NCBI RefSeq assembly: GCF_027887165.1
Contig: NC_077235.1
Span: 19,088,808 to 19,152,807 of the forward strand
Length of the DNA stretch: 64,000 nucleotides
Source of the DNA: Monodelphis domestica
Lineage: Eukaryota > Chordata > Mammalia > Didelphimorphia > Didelphidae
Direction of reading: 5' to 3'
A program made the translations under genes and the position numbers. Under the pieces are notes generated by a model. The model searched no databases and was not told the origin of the DNA. It was given only the letters and a program-made list of their open reading frames with translations. This document shows, in pieces, positions 12,068 through 22,399 of this stretch (the first letter of the stretch is position 1; every line of letters begins with the position of its first letter).

Positions 12068-12689
12068 TGTAGTTGTGGAAAATATATTACTCAAATCCAA
12101 ATGACTTTTTATGGTAGTTTATTTACAAAAGGAGAAAGACTGAAGGTAATGTAATGAGAGAGAGAGTAGATAATTAATCCAGTCTGGTCCAAACCAGGCA
12201 GGGCTTCAGAGGCCCCAGCAAAGAGGAGCCCAGAGATAAATTAAACAAAGGTTCTAGCCACAAGACCTCCTCCAAGATGAGGGGCCTCTCTGGAGACTAG
12301 TACCTCCAGAAAAGCCAGGAAAAGGAATAAGCCTTTTCACTTACCCATGTGGTAGTCCTAGAGGAAAATCCAAGAGCAGTCCGAGGTCCCAAGCCGGAGT
12401 TCCTTCAAGGCCAAATTTGAAGGCCAATGACTTTTCACAGGAAGTTTTTCCTAATTTTAAAGGCCATTCCTTTTGTCACTTCCTATGCCTTCCTTTCACT
12501 TTATGTGAACCAATTGCAGTTTTAGTTTTGCTTAGGACTGCCAAAGGGCAGTCAGTGGGTTTTGATTTCTCACCCACTATATCACATGTGGGTCACACAC
12601 CTCCTCATACTTAAGGATAAGTGGGGTTTATACACTTTTAGTGATTGAATCTAAAAGTGAGTGAGGGGAGACTTAATTCCCTCCTCACA
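12068..12689 (-). mobile_element. Solo LTR of an endogenous retrovirus-like element
   Basis: Read on the minus strand, this 622-bp block starts TGTGAGGAGGG and ends AACTACA, giving TG...CA ends. Near the 5' part is a TATA-like TGTATAAACC. Near the 3' end is a polyadenylation signal (AATAAA; plus-strand TTTATT at about 12,118-12,123) followed by the short U5-like tail common in marsupial LTRs. No internal retroviral sequence is attached, so it is a solo LTR. No matching 4-6 bp target duplication is visible: the left flank is AAAAAA and the right flank TACTGC. About 1 kb of the host L1 is missing at this point. Confidence 0.72.
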
Positions 12690-13405
12690 TACTGCTGAAA
12701 AGAAAGTCTATTCCTTTTTATCCCTTTTCAATTTTCTCCAGATATCTATTAACTCTAATTTTTCTAACATCCATTCACTTCCCTTATTTCTTTCTTCTTT
12801 ATTTTTTGGTTTGATTTATCTACTTCTAAAAGAGGAAGATTGAGAGCCCCCACTACTATTGTCTTACTATCTATTCCTTAAGCTCCTTTAATTTCTCCTT
12901 TAGAAATCTAGATGATATCCCAATTGGTGCATAAATTTTAAGTAATTATATCACTTCATTGTTTATAGTACCCTTTAGCAAAATGTAATTTCTTTTCTTA
13001 TCTTTTTTAGTCAGATCAATTTCTACTTTAGCTTTGTCTGGTATCATGACTCTACGCCTGCTTTTTTAAATTTTAGATGACACATAATAAATTCTGCTTC
13101 AGCCTTTTACCTTGAAACTGTGTGCCACCCTGCCTCAAATGTGTTTCTTATGAACAACATATAATAGGATTCGGATTTTTAATCCACTCTGCTATCTACT
13201 TCCATTTTATGAGTGAGTTCATCCCATTCAAATTCAGAGTTATGATTGCTAACTGTGTATTGCCCTCCATCATGTCATTCCCTTTAAATCTTCCTCTATT
13301 CCTTTTCTCTCTGTTGATCCTTACCTGTATTTTGCTTTTTGTCAACCCACCCACCTGCTTCCCCTCCCTCAAATTACCTGTCTTGGAGCTCACCCCTGAA
13401 CTTTA
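12690..13405 (-). mobile_element. L1 LINE, continuation of second stacked copy (endonuclease end)
   Basis: Antisense L1 resumes with 'actgctgaaaagaaagtcta', matching the full-length L1 near 41,950. It runs to the start of ORF2, so this segment carries the endonuclease half of the element split by the LTR. Confidence 0.82.
13196..13393 (-). pseudogene. L1 ORF2 N-terminus (endonuclease) fragment
   Basis: A 65-codon minus frame ends in MEGNTQLAIITLNLNG, the N-terminus of the L1 ORF2 apurinic-type endonuclease. The first catalytic Asn (in TLN) is kept. The frame stops after IKWK, before the QETH motif with the catalytic Glu, so the domain is dead. In an active L1 this domain nicks TT/AAAA targets to prime reverse transcription. 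Confidence 0.8.
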
Positions 13406-13893
13406 AGTGAAAATATCAGGACTTACTAATCATCCCAAAGTGTGAAATAAGTCCTTATCTCAAATCCATACTAGAATTCCCTGGCCTGGGGCTCTGGACT
13501 TCTCCATAAGTTGGAATTCTCAAGGGGTATGGGTTGGCTAGTATCACTGTTATTGCAGGAAGAATATCAGGATCTACATGTTGGCTTGGACATAGGTTCC
13601 CAAAGCTTTAATAGCAGATAGGTTGGCAGGGGGTGGCATGCTTTTGGCTTACTCTTCCCACCTTTCTACAGCTTCTTGCTGGCTTTGTTTTCTTCTCACC
13701 CTAGTGCCCCAGTTTCCCTTTGTCTACTTTTTGGGTATTTTTCCTTTTCTTGATAGTTGTTTCACTGTCTCCTTGTTGGTTCTTTCACTTCTGTATCTGT
13801 TTTGTGGTAATATTTTAATTTTGGTCAGAGAGGAATCTCATGGTGGCACAGAGCTGCTCTGGATTACTCTGACATGTTGGCTCCACTACCAGA
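13406..13893 (-). mobile_element. Probable L1 5'-UTR region joined to ORF2
   Basis: GC-richer sequence lies between the ORF2 start and the next L1 3' fragment. Phrases such as 'ggcctggggctctggact' and the terminal 'atgttggctccactaccaga' have the flavour of an antisense marsupial L1 5' UTR. ORF1, expected between ORF2 and the 5' UTR, is not recognisable here. It may instead be unrelated sequence. Confidence 0.4.
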
Positions 13894-14609
13894 AGTTTCC
13901 TTTTCCCATTTTTTTAATCCTTTGTGGTACAAACCTACTAGTAATATTGCTGGATGAAGGGGCATGCACTCTTAAAGCCCTCTGGGAATAATTTCAAATT
14001 GCTTTCCAGAATAGGTTCCAGGATCAATTCACAACAGTACCAGAAATGCATTAGTGTCCAAATTTTGCCACAGGCCCTCCAAAATTTATTATTTTCCTTT
14101 ATTGACATATTGGTCAATCTGCTGGGTATGAGGTGGTACTTCAGAGTTGTTTTCATTTGTATTTCTCTAACTGGGAGGGGTTTAGAACCTTTTTTCCATA
14201 TGATTATTGATAGTTTTTATTTCTTCATCTGAAAACTGCCTATTCATATCCCTTGCCCATTTGTCAATTAGGGAATGACCTGATTTCTTATAAATTTCAT
14301 GTAGGTCCTTACAGATTTGAGAAATTAAATATTTGTCAGAGAATTTTGTTACAAAAATTTTTTCCCTAACTTGTTGCTTTCCTTCTAATTTTGGTTGCAT
14401 TAGTTTTGCTTGTACAAAACTTTTTCAGTTTAATATAATCAAAACTATTCATTTTACATCTTGTAATGTTCTCTATTTCTTGCTTGGTCTTAAATTCCTC
14501 CCTTCCCTATAGATCTGATAGGTATATTATTCTACACTCACTTAAGTTACTTATAATATCACTCTTCATGTTTAAGTCATATACCAATTTTGAATTGATT
14601 TGGGACAGG
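13894..14609 (-). mobile_element. L1 LINE fragment (third stacked copy)
   Basis: Antisense ORF2 C-terminal sequence from 'ggtacaaacctactagtaat' to 'tgaattgatttggga'. It overlaps, in L1 coordinates, about 250 bases also present in the copy that ends at 9,608, so the two are separate insertions and not halves of one. The frame is broken, although 72-92 codon pieces such as IREMQIKT-like residues remain readable on the minus strand. Confidence 0.85.
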
Positions 14610-15073
14610 ACTGTGATGGAAAACCTATGGAATGCATGCAAAAGATGGCATGCAGAGTACTCTTTTGGGGCACATGCCACCACCCCTCCAGATTTCATTA
14701 CTAGAAAGGCAGAGGGACTCAGGAAGAGCTGCTCCCTTCCCCCTCTCTTCCATTACTGACAACATTTTTTTTCACATCACCTGCCTCTCTGCCTAGCAGT
14801 CCAAAGGAAGAGCACAGTAGGTCAGGCAGGCAGCATAACTGGAGAGGAGCAGAATGCTTGGACCACTTCCCTCCCCTTCTTCACCTGCACTGAGGACATT
14901 TTTTCAATTCACCCTCTTCTCCACCCAACAGCCTAATAAAATCACTTTCTCCCTCCCCTGTGTGGGGTAAGGGATTCAGCAGGGCATGCCTGGCTCTTGG
15001 TGAGCATGGGAAATGACATAGGGTCTCAGGAGTGGGGCACAGGACATAGTCTCTAAAAGGTTCACCATCACTG
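14610..15073. mobile_element. Non-autonomous hAT transposon, SPIN-like (copy 1, inverted)
   Basis: The left end is near 'ctgtgatggaaaacctatgg' and the right end is 'ggttcaccatcactg', imperfect inverted termini of the CAGTGATGGCGAACC type. Next to the left end is 'atgcatgcaaaagatggcat', resembling the SPIN subterminal sequence. The internal part ('ctagaaaggcagagggac') is the reverse complement of the same segment in copies 2-4. There is no transposase, so it moved in trans. No exact 8-bp target duplication survives. Confidence 0.65.
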
Positions 15074-15114
15074 CTGTATACCACAATAATCTCAAAAGGA
15101 TCTGGCAATCTTAA

Positions 15115-15970
15115 CCAATAACTTCACATTATTTTACATATGAGAGGAGAATGGGAGGAAGTACCTTTCAGATCTATAGTTTTGAAGGAAATCCATAACC
15201 ATAGGAAAGAGTACTGTATCATAACAAACAAAAGAGAAATTTTCTTTTAAGAAGCCTTGAGTGTTTTTACATGAGTAAATTAATATTATTGCATTAAGAA
15301 GAGGAACTGTCAAACAGAAAAGCTCTTATAAAATATCTCTGGATAAAGATATAGGATCAGAAATATATAAGGAATTTCTATTCAAATGTAAGAGTGAGAG
15401 CATCCTTGTGGAGAAGCAGTCAGAAGATATGAATAAGCATCTTAAAATAACACAAACAATTGACGACCATATGAAAAAATGCTCGAAATCACTAATAATC
15501 AGAGAGATGTGTATTAAAAGATCTTAGAGGTTTTACCTCATAAACATCATGTCTGAAGGAATGACTGACAAAAGACAGAAATAATCAGTAGTGGAGGAGC
15601 TATGGAAAGAAAAGCACACTAATCCACTGTTAGAAGGGCTATAAATTGGTTCAGTTGATCTGAAAAACAATTTGGAATGACATTAGAATAGTAACTCAAC
15701 TATTCATTTCCTTTAACTTGGCAATATTGCCAGTGATCAGAAACAAAGGGAAAAGAAACATTTGCCACAATACCTTATGGTAGCTAAAAGTGGGTGCTCA
15801 AACAAATGAACATATTATGATATAGGAATATAATAAAATATTACTGAATACTCACAAATGACACATGAGGAATTTTTTTTAAATGAGGAGATTTAGATAA
15901 ACTTAAAAAACCATTATGAAAAATACTTTATTCCCCTAAGAAAAGAGGTGCTGAGCAAAAGATGTAGAAA
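15115..15970 (+). mobile_element. L1 LINE fragment, sense orientation
   Basis: This is the only L1 I can read on the plus strand: 'gaatgggaggaagtaccttt', 'agaagatatgaataagcatc', 'accatatgaaaaaatgctcg', 'aaatcactaataatcagaga', the sense of the ORF2 C-terminal region. It is old, with many substitutions and small deletions, and it is truncated at both ends. The following block is LTR-like. Confidence 0.72.
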
Positions 15971-15976
15971 GAGGTA

Positions 15977-16349
15977 TGTTCTGTCATGTTCAATGGTTAA
16001 ATTTCTTCTGAATTACAAGGGAGGATTCAGTGAGAGAGTAGTAGTAGGAAGTGATAGTGCCTCTTTTTCTGAGCTCAATTTATTTATTGGCATGGCTAGA
16101 AATGACCACAAGTGCAGGTCATTGGTCCCTCAGTGGCCAGAGATTTACCCTCCAGTCCAAGCATCCTTTTATAAAGCTTGGTTATATAAATCCATTACAT
16201 AAGATATATTGGTGCTAGCTAAACAAAGACTGTGATTGGTTGATAATTACGGTGATTTGCAGAAGGAAAGTTCTAGAATCAGTGATAACAGGAGGAACAC
16301 AGAGTTAGTTATCCTCTGGAACATCCTTCAGAAAGTTCCTAACTCAACA
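15977..16349 (-). mobile_element. LTR-like block with promoter layout
   Basis: Read on the minus strand it starts TGTTGAGTTAGGAACT. It then has a CCAAT box (AACCAATCACAG; plus 16,232-16,241), a TATA box (CTTTATAAAAGG; plus 16,166-16,177) and, about 85 bases on, AATAAATAAA (plus 16,079-16,088). That order and spacing are those of U3-R-U5. The 3' boundary is uncertain (TG at 15,977 or 15,987 on the plus strand). No internal viral sequence is attached and no target duplication is clear. Confidence 0.5.
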
Positions 16350-16799
16350 ACATCTTCTTTATCTCCCTCAAGTGGCATCTTCACTAGGAATTTCATTTCC
16401 TAGAAAATATTATAGTACCAAATACTATATAAAATAGTTCTGAATCTAAGCTTTTAGAAATTTGGTTATAATAGTTACTCTTGTGATCACTAAAACTTAA
16501 CTTTTAATCAATCAGTAGTCAGTTTTACAGCTTTGACTCTTCTAACTATCAACAATCTAGCACAAATTCCGGGGATTCCCTTGTACCTCATTTCAGTGGG
16601 ATCCCTTATACTTCAGTTTCACCACATGTTGAGATATTATTTCCCCTTGTCATTTCCTAAAGCAGACATCCAGATACTTTCATATTTGAGGACATGAATA
16701 AACAATGTTTCACCTCTTTTTTTCCTATTCTCAATTTTTATCCTTCTTGACTTCTCTGAAGTCTTTGAGAAATGACAATGATTTTTTGTAATTTAAAAC
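16350..16799. other. No recognised feature
   Basis: AT-rich spacer. Part could be a longer LTR or its internal remnant, but nothing identifies it. Confidence 0.4.
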
Positions 16800-16925
16800 C
16801 ATTATCTTCTGTCTTAGAATCACTATTGTGTTTTGGTTCCAAGGCAGAAGAGTGTTAAGGTCTAGGCAGTGGGGGTGAAGTGACTTGTCCAGGGTCACAC
16901 AACTACAAAGTATCCACTTAATTGC
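16800..16925 (-). mobile_element. SINE1-type tRNA-derived SINE, truncated
   Basis: Antisense of the opossum SINE1 body: 'ttccaaggcagaagagtg', 'aaggtctaggcagtggggg', 'tgacttgtccagggtcac'. It ends before the tRNA-like promoter boxes, so the head is missing. Confidence 0.72.
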
Positions 16926-17343
16926 TCCAAACAGTGATTTTTTTAAAAAAATCATTTTCTAGATTTTAAGAACAAAGACCAAAGCAAGAGCAAATATAAA
17001 ATAAATACAAAACAGGACTGCTAAAATTCCAATTGAGTTGAAGCTTGTGAGGCAAAGGATAACAAAAACTATTTTTAAAGTTATATTAATGAAAAAAGAT
17101 AATAAAAAAGGAAAGAATAAGAAAATAGCTCAAAGTGAATGGTATGATACAAGAGGATAAATGACAATGGAAAGGGCAGAAATGCTTGATTCATTTTGTT
17201 TCCGTTTTCTCTAGCAAGGATCATGGATTTTGCACTGGAAATGAAAGAAAAAAATGTCTAATAACAGTACGTAGTTGATATAAAAGATAAGAAGCATTTA
17301 AATGCCCTCAATAAGCTTGTAATCAAACCCATGTAGGCTAAAG
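16926..17343. other. No recognised feature
   Basis: A-rich on the plus strand between 16,930 and 17,150. No gene or repeat family is recognised. Confidence 0.4.
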
Positions 17344-17713
17344 CACTAATGGCAAACCTTTTAGAGACCATGTGCCATGCCACACTCTCACCCCAACCCC
17401 AGACTGCATGCTGTGCCCTGTCCTTCCCAGAGACCAAGTGCCCCCCCACCCTCTCCCCACTACCTTACCCCAGACAGAGGAAGGAGAAAGAGAGGGAAGT
17501 GGCCTGGGCACTCAGCTCAGTGGAGGGAGTAAGCACTTCCATAGGGCTACTGGGCAGAGGCGCAAGGAGTAGGGTGGAGAGGAGTAAGGGAGTAGCTCTA
17601 CCCAAGTCCGTCTGCCTTTCTAGTAAACTTCTCTGCTAGGGATGGTGCATGTGCTCACAGAGAGGTCTCTGCATGATATTTTTGGCACCCATGCCATAGG
17701 TTCACCATCACTG
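17344..17713. mobile_element. Non-autonomous hAT transposon, SPIN-like (copy 2)
   Basis: The left terminus is 'cactaatggcaaacctttta' and the right terminus 'ggttcaccatcactg'. The internal segment includes 'gcctttctagtaaacttctc' and 'ctcacagagaggtctctg', shared with copies 3 and 4. The flanking octamers GGCTAAAG and GTATATAG agree at 5 of 8 positions, a possible decayed 8-bp hAT target duplication. The plus frames of 66 and 96 codons inside it are GC-rich artefacts. Confidence 0.68.
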
Positions 17714-17749
17714 GTATATAGTATAAGATGATTGTAAGCATCCAATTGT

Positions 17750-18170
17750 TGCTTTTCAGTTTTCCCAAACTTCTTGTCAAATAGAGAGTAGTTTTTGTTC
17801 TTGAGCTTACCTGGTAGTAGGTTATTATTCCTGTTTGCTTCTGTCTCTTACTTAACTAGTATGTTCTGCTGATTTGTTTTCTGTGTTTTAGTCCATTTAA
17901 ATTACCTTAATGACATTCTTTCAATGTATTTCTAACTCTAATTATGTTCTTCCTCACTTTGGTTTACCTTTTATTATCTTCTTCAAGATTTTCTGACCTT
18001 TTGTTCCTGCAAACAATTTTGTTCCATTTTGTCCGGTTCTTTAAAGTAATGTTCGTTCCCAGTAGTTTGGCATAGTGATAAATATGGAAATGCATTGATT
18101 TATAAAAATTTTGATGTGGAAAGTCTTGGCTTACCTCCCATGCAGACCATTTTAAAAGTATTTGCCCTAC
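17750..18170 (-). mobile_element. Old L1 LINE fragment (reverse-transcriptase region)
   Basis: Antisense ORF2 can be followed: 'cagttttcccaaacttct', 'tgtcaaatagagagtag', 'ttgcttctgtctcttac', 'ttcttcaagattttctgacc', 'ttttgttcctgcaaac', 'cttacctcccatgcag'. The order matches that in the full-length L1 at 39,780-40,160. It is strongly diverged. Confidence 0.5.
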
Positions 18171-19619
18171 TCTCACTCTCCTCTTCTCATATATACGTTC
18201 TTTAGTGACAGTTTTGTTTCCTTATAGGAGCATCACTGATAATTATGTTAAAATTTAAATATAAAGTTTCCATTGTGGTTGATGGAAAAATCGTCCTTTA
18301 TAAACTCTTTTTCATTTTTTCTCTTTGTTGTTCTCATACTTTTAAATGCTCTTGGAATGAATTAGCCACAAAAATAAATAGGAGAGAGTACTTTGGCTTA
18401 CCTTTGAGGAACTTTATAGTACTTGTAGTGATCCTCAAGCTTCTCCTTTAATAAAGTCCCATGTTTTAATATAAGTACTTTTCCAGTTAATGCTTTATGG
18501 CTTTAAGTATTGAAATACTGACACTTTCTAAGAATAAAGTTTGGAATCCCTAGAAGGGCAAAGAAGAGGTACCTCACGAATGTGAATAGTCTCTAGCATA
18601 TTATCAATTAAATATAATGTAGAAGAAATGGCTTAAATGATTTCATCAGAGACATGTCTGCCTGAAAAGAGTGTAGGATTGTCATATAGTAGACAGCCAG
18701 AGATAAGCAGATGGACGGCCTATATTGTCCATTGGTATCCATGTCGTGCCAAGAGATGTAGAAGAAAACTTTCAGAATTTTGGGTGCCCCCCTAAAGGGG
18801 ATTTATATGAGGTCTCAAGAAAGCCTGCCCTCAGAAATGGAGGCCCTGATCAGCGAGATCATAGATCTATCTAAATAGCAAAGCTGCATGTTTTACACCT
18901 TCTCCAGCAAGAAACAATGGAGATGTGTGTTTGTTCTTGGGGATGTTGTTGTTGCTCCTTCTGGTAAAAATCTCTGGAATTCAATTGTCCCTTGAAGAAT
19001 ACAGATTTTTAACTGTGTACAGGCATAAAGGAAAAATTCTTTATACTGAAAATTTGTCATTTGAAAAATTGTGGGATCTTTTGTTAAATATTTTCAGATT
19101 GTCCTGTAAATAATTTCAAAAGGGAGCTGCTTTGTGTCAACCTCTCATCTAGTCACCAGGGTATTACTAATGACATTCTTATTATTGCCTTAAAGCAGGT
19201 CCAGAACATGTAATTGCCCAGAATGGTGCAAAGCATTAAGCAATGTTACCATTGAGGTGAGGAAAAAAGCAACATATCTTCATTTTATTTTATGAAAGGA
19301 AAAGGAAAAGAATAGCTAAGTAGATTCAGGATTTCAAATAAAATTAATTCTGAGTTAGTTTACTTAAGGAAAAATATAAGTGCATTTTTAAGGGGAAAAA
19401 AGACCTCAAATAGTCTCTAAAGATCTGTGTCATTATTATTGATGCCTCTTGTGTTTGATTCACAGCCATTTCTCATTCTCCCCTTTAAATTGAGCTCTCC
19501 TTTTTGACAAAAACCCCAAACTGATTCATTGCCCTTATCTGAGACTGTACAATATTCAGGCCTTGTAGTTCTCCACTCTTCGCCATGAGAAGGGAGTGGT
19601 ACTTGATGATTGATTCTAT
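18171..19619. other. No recognised feature
   Basis: About 1.4 kb without an assignable repeat. Between 18,700 and 18,870 it is somewhat less AT-rich. Open frames of 62-68 codons show no domain. Confidence 0.45.
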
Positions 19620-19955
19620 GTTCTTTGTTGCTTCTATTTACTTAGAGTGCATCTTCCCTTTAATGAAATTTACATGTTAGTCACTGTATATGTTATTCTC
19701 TTGATTCTCTTTATCGTACTCTACCTCAGTTCCTCATCTTTGCCACTTTGCATGGTGTGGTATGAAACCTCAAAGTTTCCTTTGCTCTTACTATTCTTGT
19801 GGAGCTTTTCTTCCTGTAGTCATGCATAGTTCATAATTCATTTGAAAACTTTTTCATAACTTTTAACTACTTAGCTTTTGGGTGATGACTCACTCCTTTG
19901 TGGTTGATTATTTATTTCATGATATCTATAGAGGTCCTTAGAGATATGCAGAAAG
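19620..19955 (-). mobile_element. Old L1 LINE fragment with internal deletion
   Basis: The sequence 'actgtatatgttattctctt' followed by 'gattctctttatcgtactct' aligns to the antisense end of L1 ORF2. It then jumps to 'catggtgtggtatgaaacct' and 'catttgaaaactttttcat', which lie several hundred bases further in L1. A deletion inside an old copy explains the jump. Confidence 0.55.
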
Positions 19956-20284
19956 GTAAATAACACAAATGGAAGCAAGAATTGAACATTTATATGATGG
20001 AGTTTGAGGTTTTTTGTGAGAACTAGCGTAAGGGATATTTGTTGTGGATCCCACTTCTTCCATGAAAATTAATGGGCTGAGCCCTGTGTATAATGAATTC
20101 CCTGCATCACTTGGATATATTTATGTTGTGTTCTAGTCATTTCAAAGGTACCAATATATTCACCATTCTGCCCAACTAGATTATAATCTAGTACAGGTCA
20201 GGTGCTCTCTGGTCCCAAGTGCAGGATTAGAGTCCAGCGAGCTTATGTCAACAAAGCTGATGGGAAACCCCTAAAAAGACAAAT

Positions 20285-20287
<3 letters not shown>
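19956..20287. other. No recognised feature
   Basis: Unassigned sequence leading into the CA repeat. Confidence 0.4.

Positions 20288-20329
<42 letters not shown>
20288..20329. repeat. (CA)n microsatellite
   Basis: An uninterrupted CA dinucleotide run of about 21 units. Such perfect runs are usually length-variable. Confidence 0.98.
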
Positions 20330-20331
<2 letters not shown>

Positions 20332-20344
20332 CTTTTTCTTACTA

Positions 20345-20715
20345 GATAAAAATGGTAAGGCTGCATGTAGACACTTAATAAGGATTCATACTACACTAAG
20401 GATCATAGTTCTCTGGGTCCCCCAATTTCTTGGGAGGATTTAGTCAGTTGAGGAGCAGCAGCAGCCTTTGTGGAAGTAAGGAGTCTGTCAGGTCCTAATA
20501 GTTATACTTTCTCTCTGACCTAGCTTATATAATGTTTCTTTTGCTATTGACCTTAGCTCATTGCGCCAATCAGTGAATCATCATAGTCTAGTTGAGGCAG
20601 AAGGTGAATTTTTGCTACCTATGAAACAACTAGAAAACATTGCACACATGCCCAGGTAGCATAGGGAATTCACTCTACACAAACCTTAGTCCAATATTAA
20701 TGAAGGAAATGAAAC
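20345..20715 (-). mobile_element. Possible LTR-like block
   Basis: On the minus strand a CCAAT-type box (GATTGGCGC; plus 20,562-20,571) precedes a TATA-like CATTATATAAGC (plus 20,523-20,534). A 5' end could lie at TGTTTGTTTCATTTCC. No clear AATAAA and no reliable 3' boundary were found, so this rests on composition and promoter-like spacing only. Confidence 0.3.
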
Positions 20716-21184
20716 AAACATCCCTTCCATCAATTCTTGCCAAAACATTATTTCATATTAAAGTATGATTCTTCTTCCCTCCTCCCACCTTAGCAGTACT
20801 TATACCATAGGGTCCTAATATCTAATCTGGAACTTGAGCAGACTCTGTGTCTATGATGAATAGTATCCTGCTTTAGTGCTACTGGTATCATTGTTCTTGG
20901 TCTTTATGTTATAAAGCCATAACTAGGTTTGAATTTCTTAATGTGTCATGCAACTTAGCTCCTTAGGACCTAAAGCTAGGGGAAGAAATGTGGTTCACAA
21001 ATGTCTTAGGTCATAGAATGCATCTTTTACTTCTATTCTACAGTTTCCAATATTCAACTGATTTATCTTTTTTTTAAAGCCAGAGTGTAGGAAATGGCAG
21101 AGTGGGATGGGAAGGAGAGATGAAGTCTCTTCAGTTATCTATTTAGGGAAGGAGTTCTTAATCTCAAATATGAGAACATTTATA
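20716..21184. other. No recognised feature
   Basis: Unassigned spacer before the next L1 tail. Confidence 0.4.
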
Positions 21185-21905
21185 TTTTATTTTTTCCTAT
21201 TTCCATATTATTCATTTTTGCAATAGAGCAATCTTTTAAAACCAAAACCCCAATCACATACCCATATAAACAAGTGATAAATCATATGTTTTTCTTCTGC
21301 ATTCTACTCCCACAGTTCTTTCTCCCAATGTGGATAGCATGCTTTAACATAATTCCCTCAGGAATGTTCTAGATCACTGTATTACTTCTAGTAGTAAAGT
21401 CCATTACATTGAATAGTTTCACAATGTAATGTTTCACTTTCTGTGTACAATGTTCTCCTGGTTCTGCTCATTTCACTCTGCATCAGTTTATTCAGGTTCT
21501 TCCAGTTCATATAGAAATTCTCCAATTCATCATTCCTTATAACACAATAGTATTTCATCACCATCATATACCACAGTTTGTTCAACCATTCCCCAATCAA
21601 GGGACACCCCGCCCCATTTTCCAGTTTTTTGCTACCATAAAGATCATGGCTCTGAATATTTTTGTATAAACATGTTTCATTATCATCTCTTTTGGGTACA
21701 AAAAGCATGAAAATTTTAAAGCCCTTTGGGCAAAATTCCAAATTGCCTTCCAGAATGGTTGGATTAATGCCCAAGTCCACCAGTAATGCATTAGTGCACC
21801 AATTTTGCCACATCCCCTCCAACATTTATTATTTTCCTTTACTGTCATATTGGTCAATCTGCTAGGTATGAAGTGATAGCTCAGAGTTGTTTTGATTTGC
21901 ATTCT
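21185..21905 (-). mobile_element. L1 LINE 3' end, 5'-truncated
   Basis: Antisense 3' UTR ('tttcctatttccatattatt', 'aacaagtgataaatcatatg') followed by the ORF2 C-terminus. It breaks at 'gttttgatttgcattctggg', where a different repeat starts. This is typical of an incompletely reverse-transcribed L1 or of later insertion at the break. Confidence 0.88.
21388..21902 (-). pseudogene. L1 ORF2 C-terminal domain relic
   Basis: A 145-codon minus frame ending at 21,388 and an overlapping 101-codon frame together show the cysteine-containing C-terminus of L1 ORF2: an IREMQIKT-like segment is replaced by MQIKTTLSYHFIPSRLTN, then CWRGCGKIGALMHYWW and finally EWLNKLWYMM and MSRTRRTLYT. The shift between the two frames near 21,720 is a frameshift. 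The stop at 21,388-21,390 marks the ORF2 stop position for L1s here. Confidence 0.8.
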
Positions 21906-22073
21906 GGGAACATTTTAAAAATGTTTTGATAACAATTTTAATATAACTGTTTTTCTGTATAATATCATATATTTTATTTTATGCTTTTAAAAACATGATT
22001 TTGGTAAAGAATCCATCCATAGGCTTAGTAAGTTGCCTGAGGGGTCCATAACACAAAAACCATAAAGAACTTT
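21906..22073 (-). mobile_element. hAT-Charlie-like DNA transposon fragment
   Basis: The order 'aatgttttgataacaatttt', 'attttattttatgctttt', 'aggggtccataacacaaaaa' and 'cataaagaac' follows a common mammalian non-autonomous element ending in GGTTAAGAACC-type termini. It abuts the L1 break at 21,905, so it may have inserted there or been the L1's target. Family name uncertain. Confidence 0.45.
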
Positions 22074-22399
22074 GGATTTAGAGGTTAAATGTAAAAGCTG
22101 AATCCTTTTATATAAGTGTGAGAGTCCCTGTGTCTTGTTTAGGGTTTTGGGGCCATATGTACCAAGCTTTGAACAAGGATATTTATCCTTTTCTTTCTTG
22201 GAGGAGCATGCTTCTTTCTGATCAAGGTGCTCTCTTACTTGTACAAATTTAATGCCTCCTTCCATTACTTCAGCATTCTAGGTTTTTCATGAGTAATGTA
22301 CCATTTGCCTTTGCTATCTTATTCTCACTGTTACCCTACACTTATATTATCTTCCTGTTAAATTGAACTATGGGATTTTTCCATGAGTATATCCTGTAG
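22074..22399. other. No recognised feature
   Basis: Unassigned; no exon signal seen. Confidence 0.4.

Noticed and set aside
13623..13991. A 122-codon plus-strand frame starting MAGGGMLLAYSS with hydrophobic stretches
   Set aside because: It spans the junction of a probable L1 5' UTR and an L1 ORF2 fragment, in antisense. The hydrophobic residues come from T-rich DNA.
8720..14609. Reading the first and third L1 pieces as one element split by the second
   Set aside because: They share about 250 bases of the same L1 interval with many differences, which is too long and too diverged for a target duplication.
17349..17639. 96- and 66-codon plus frames
   Set aside because: They lie inside a non-autonomous hAT element and have no transposase motif.
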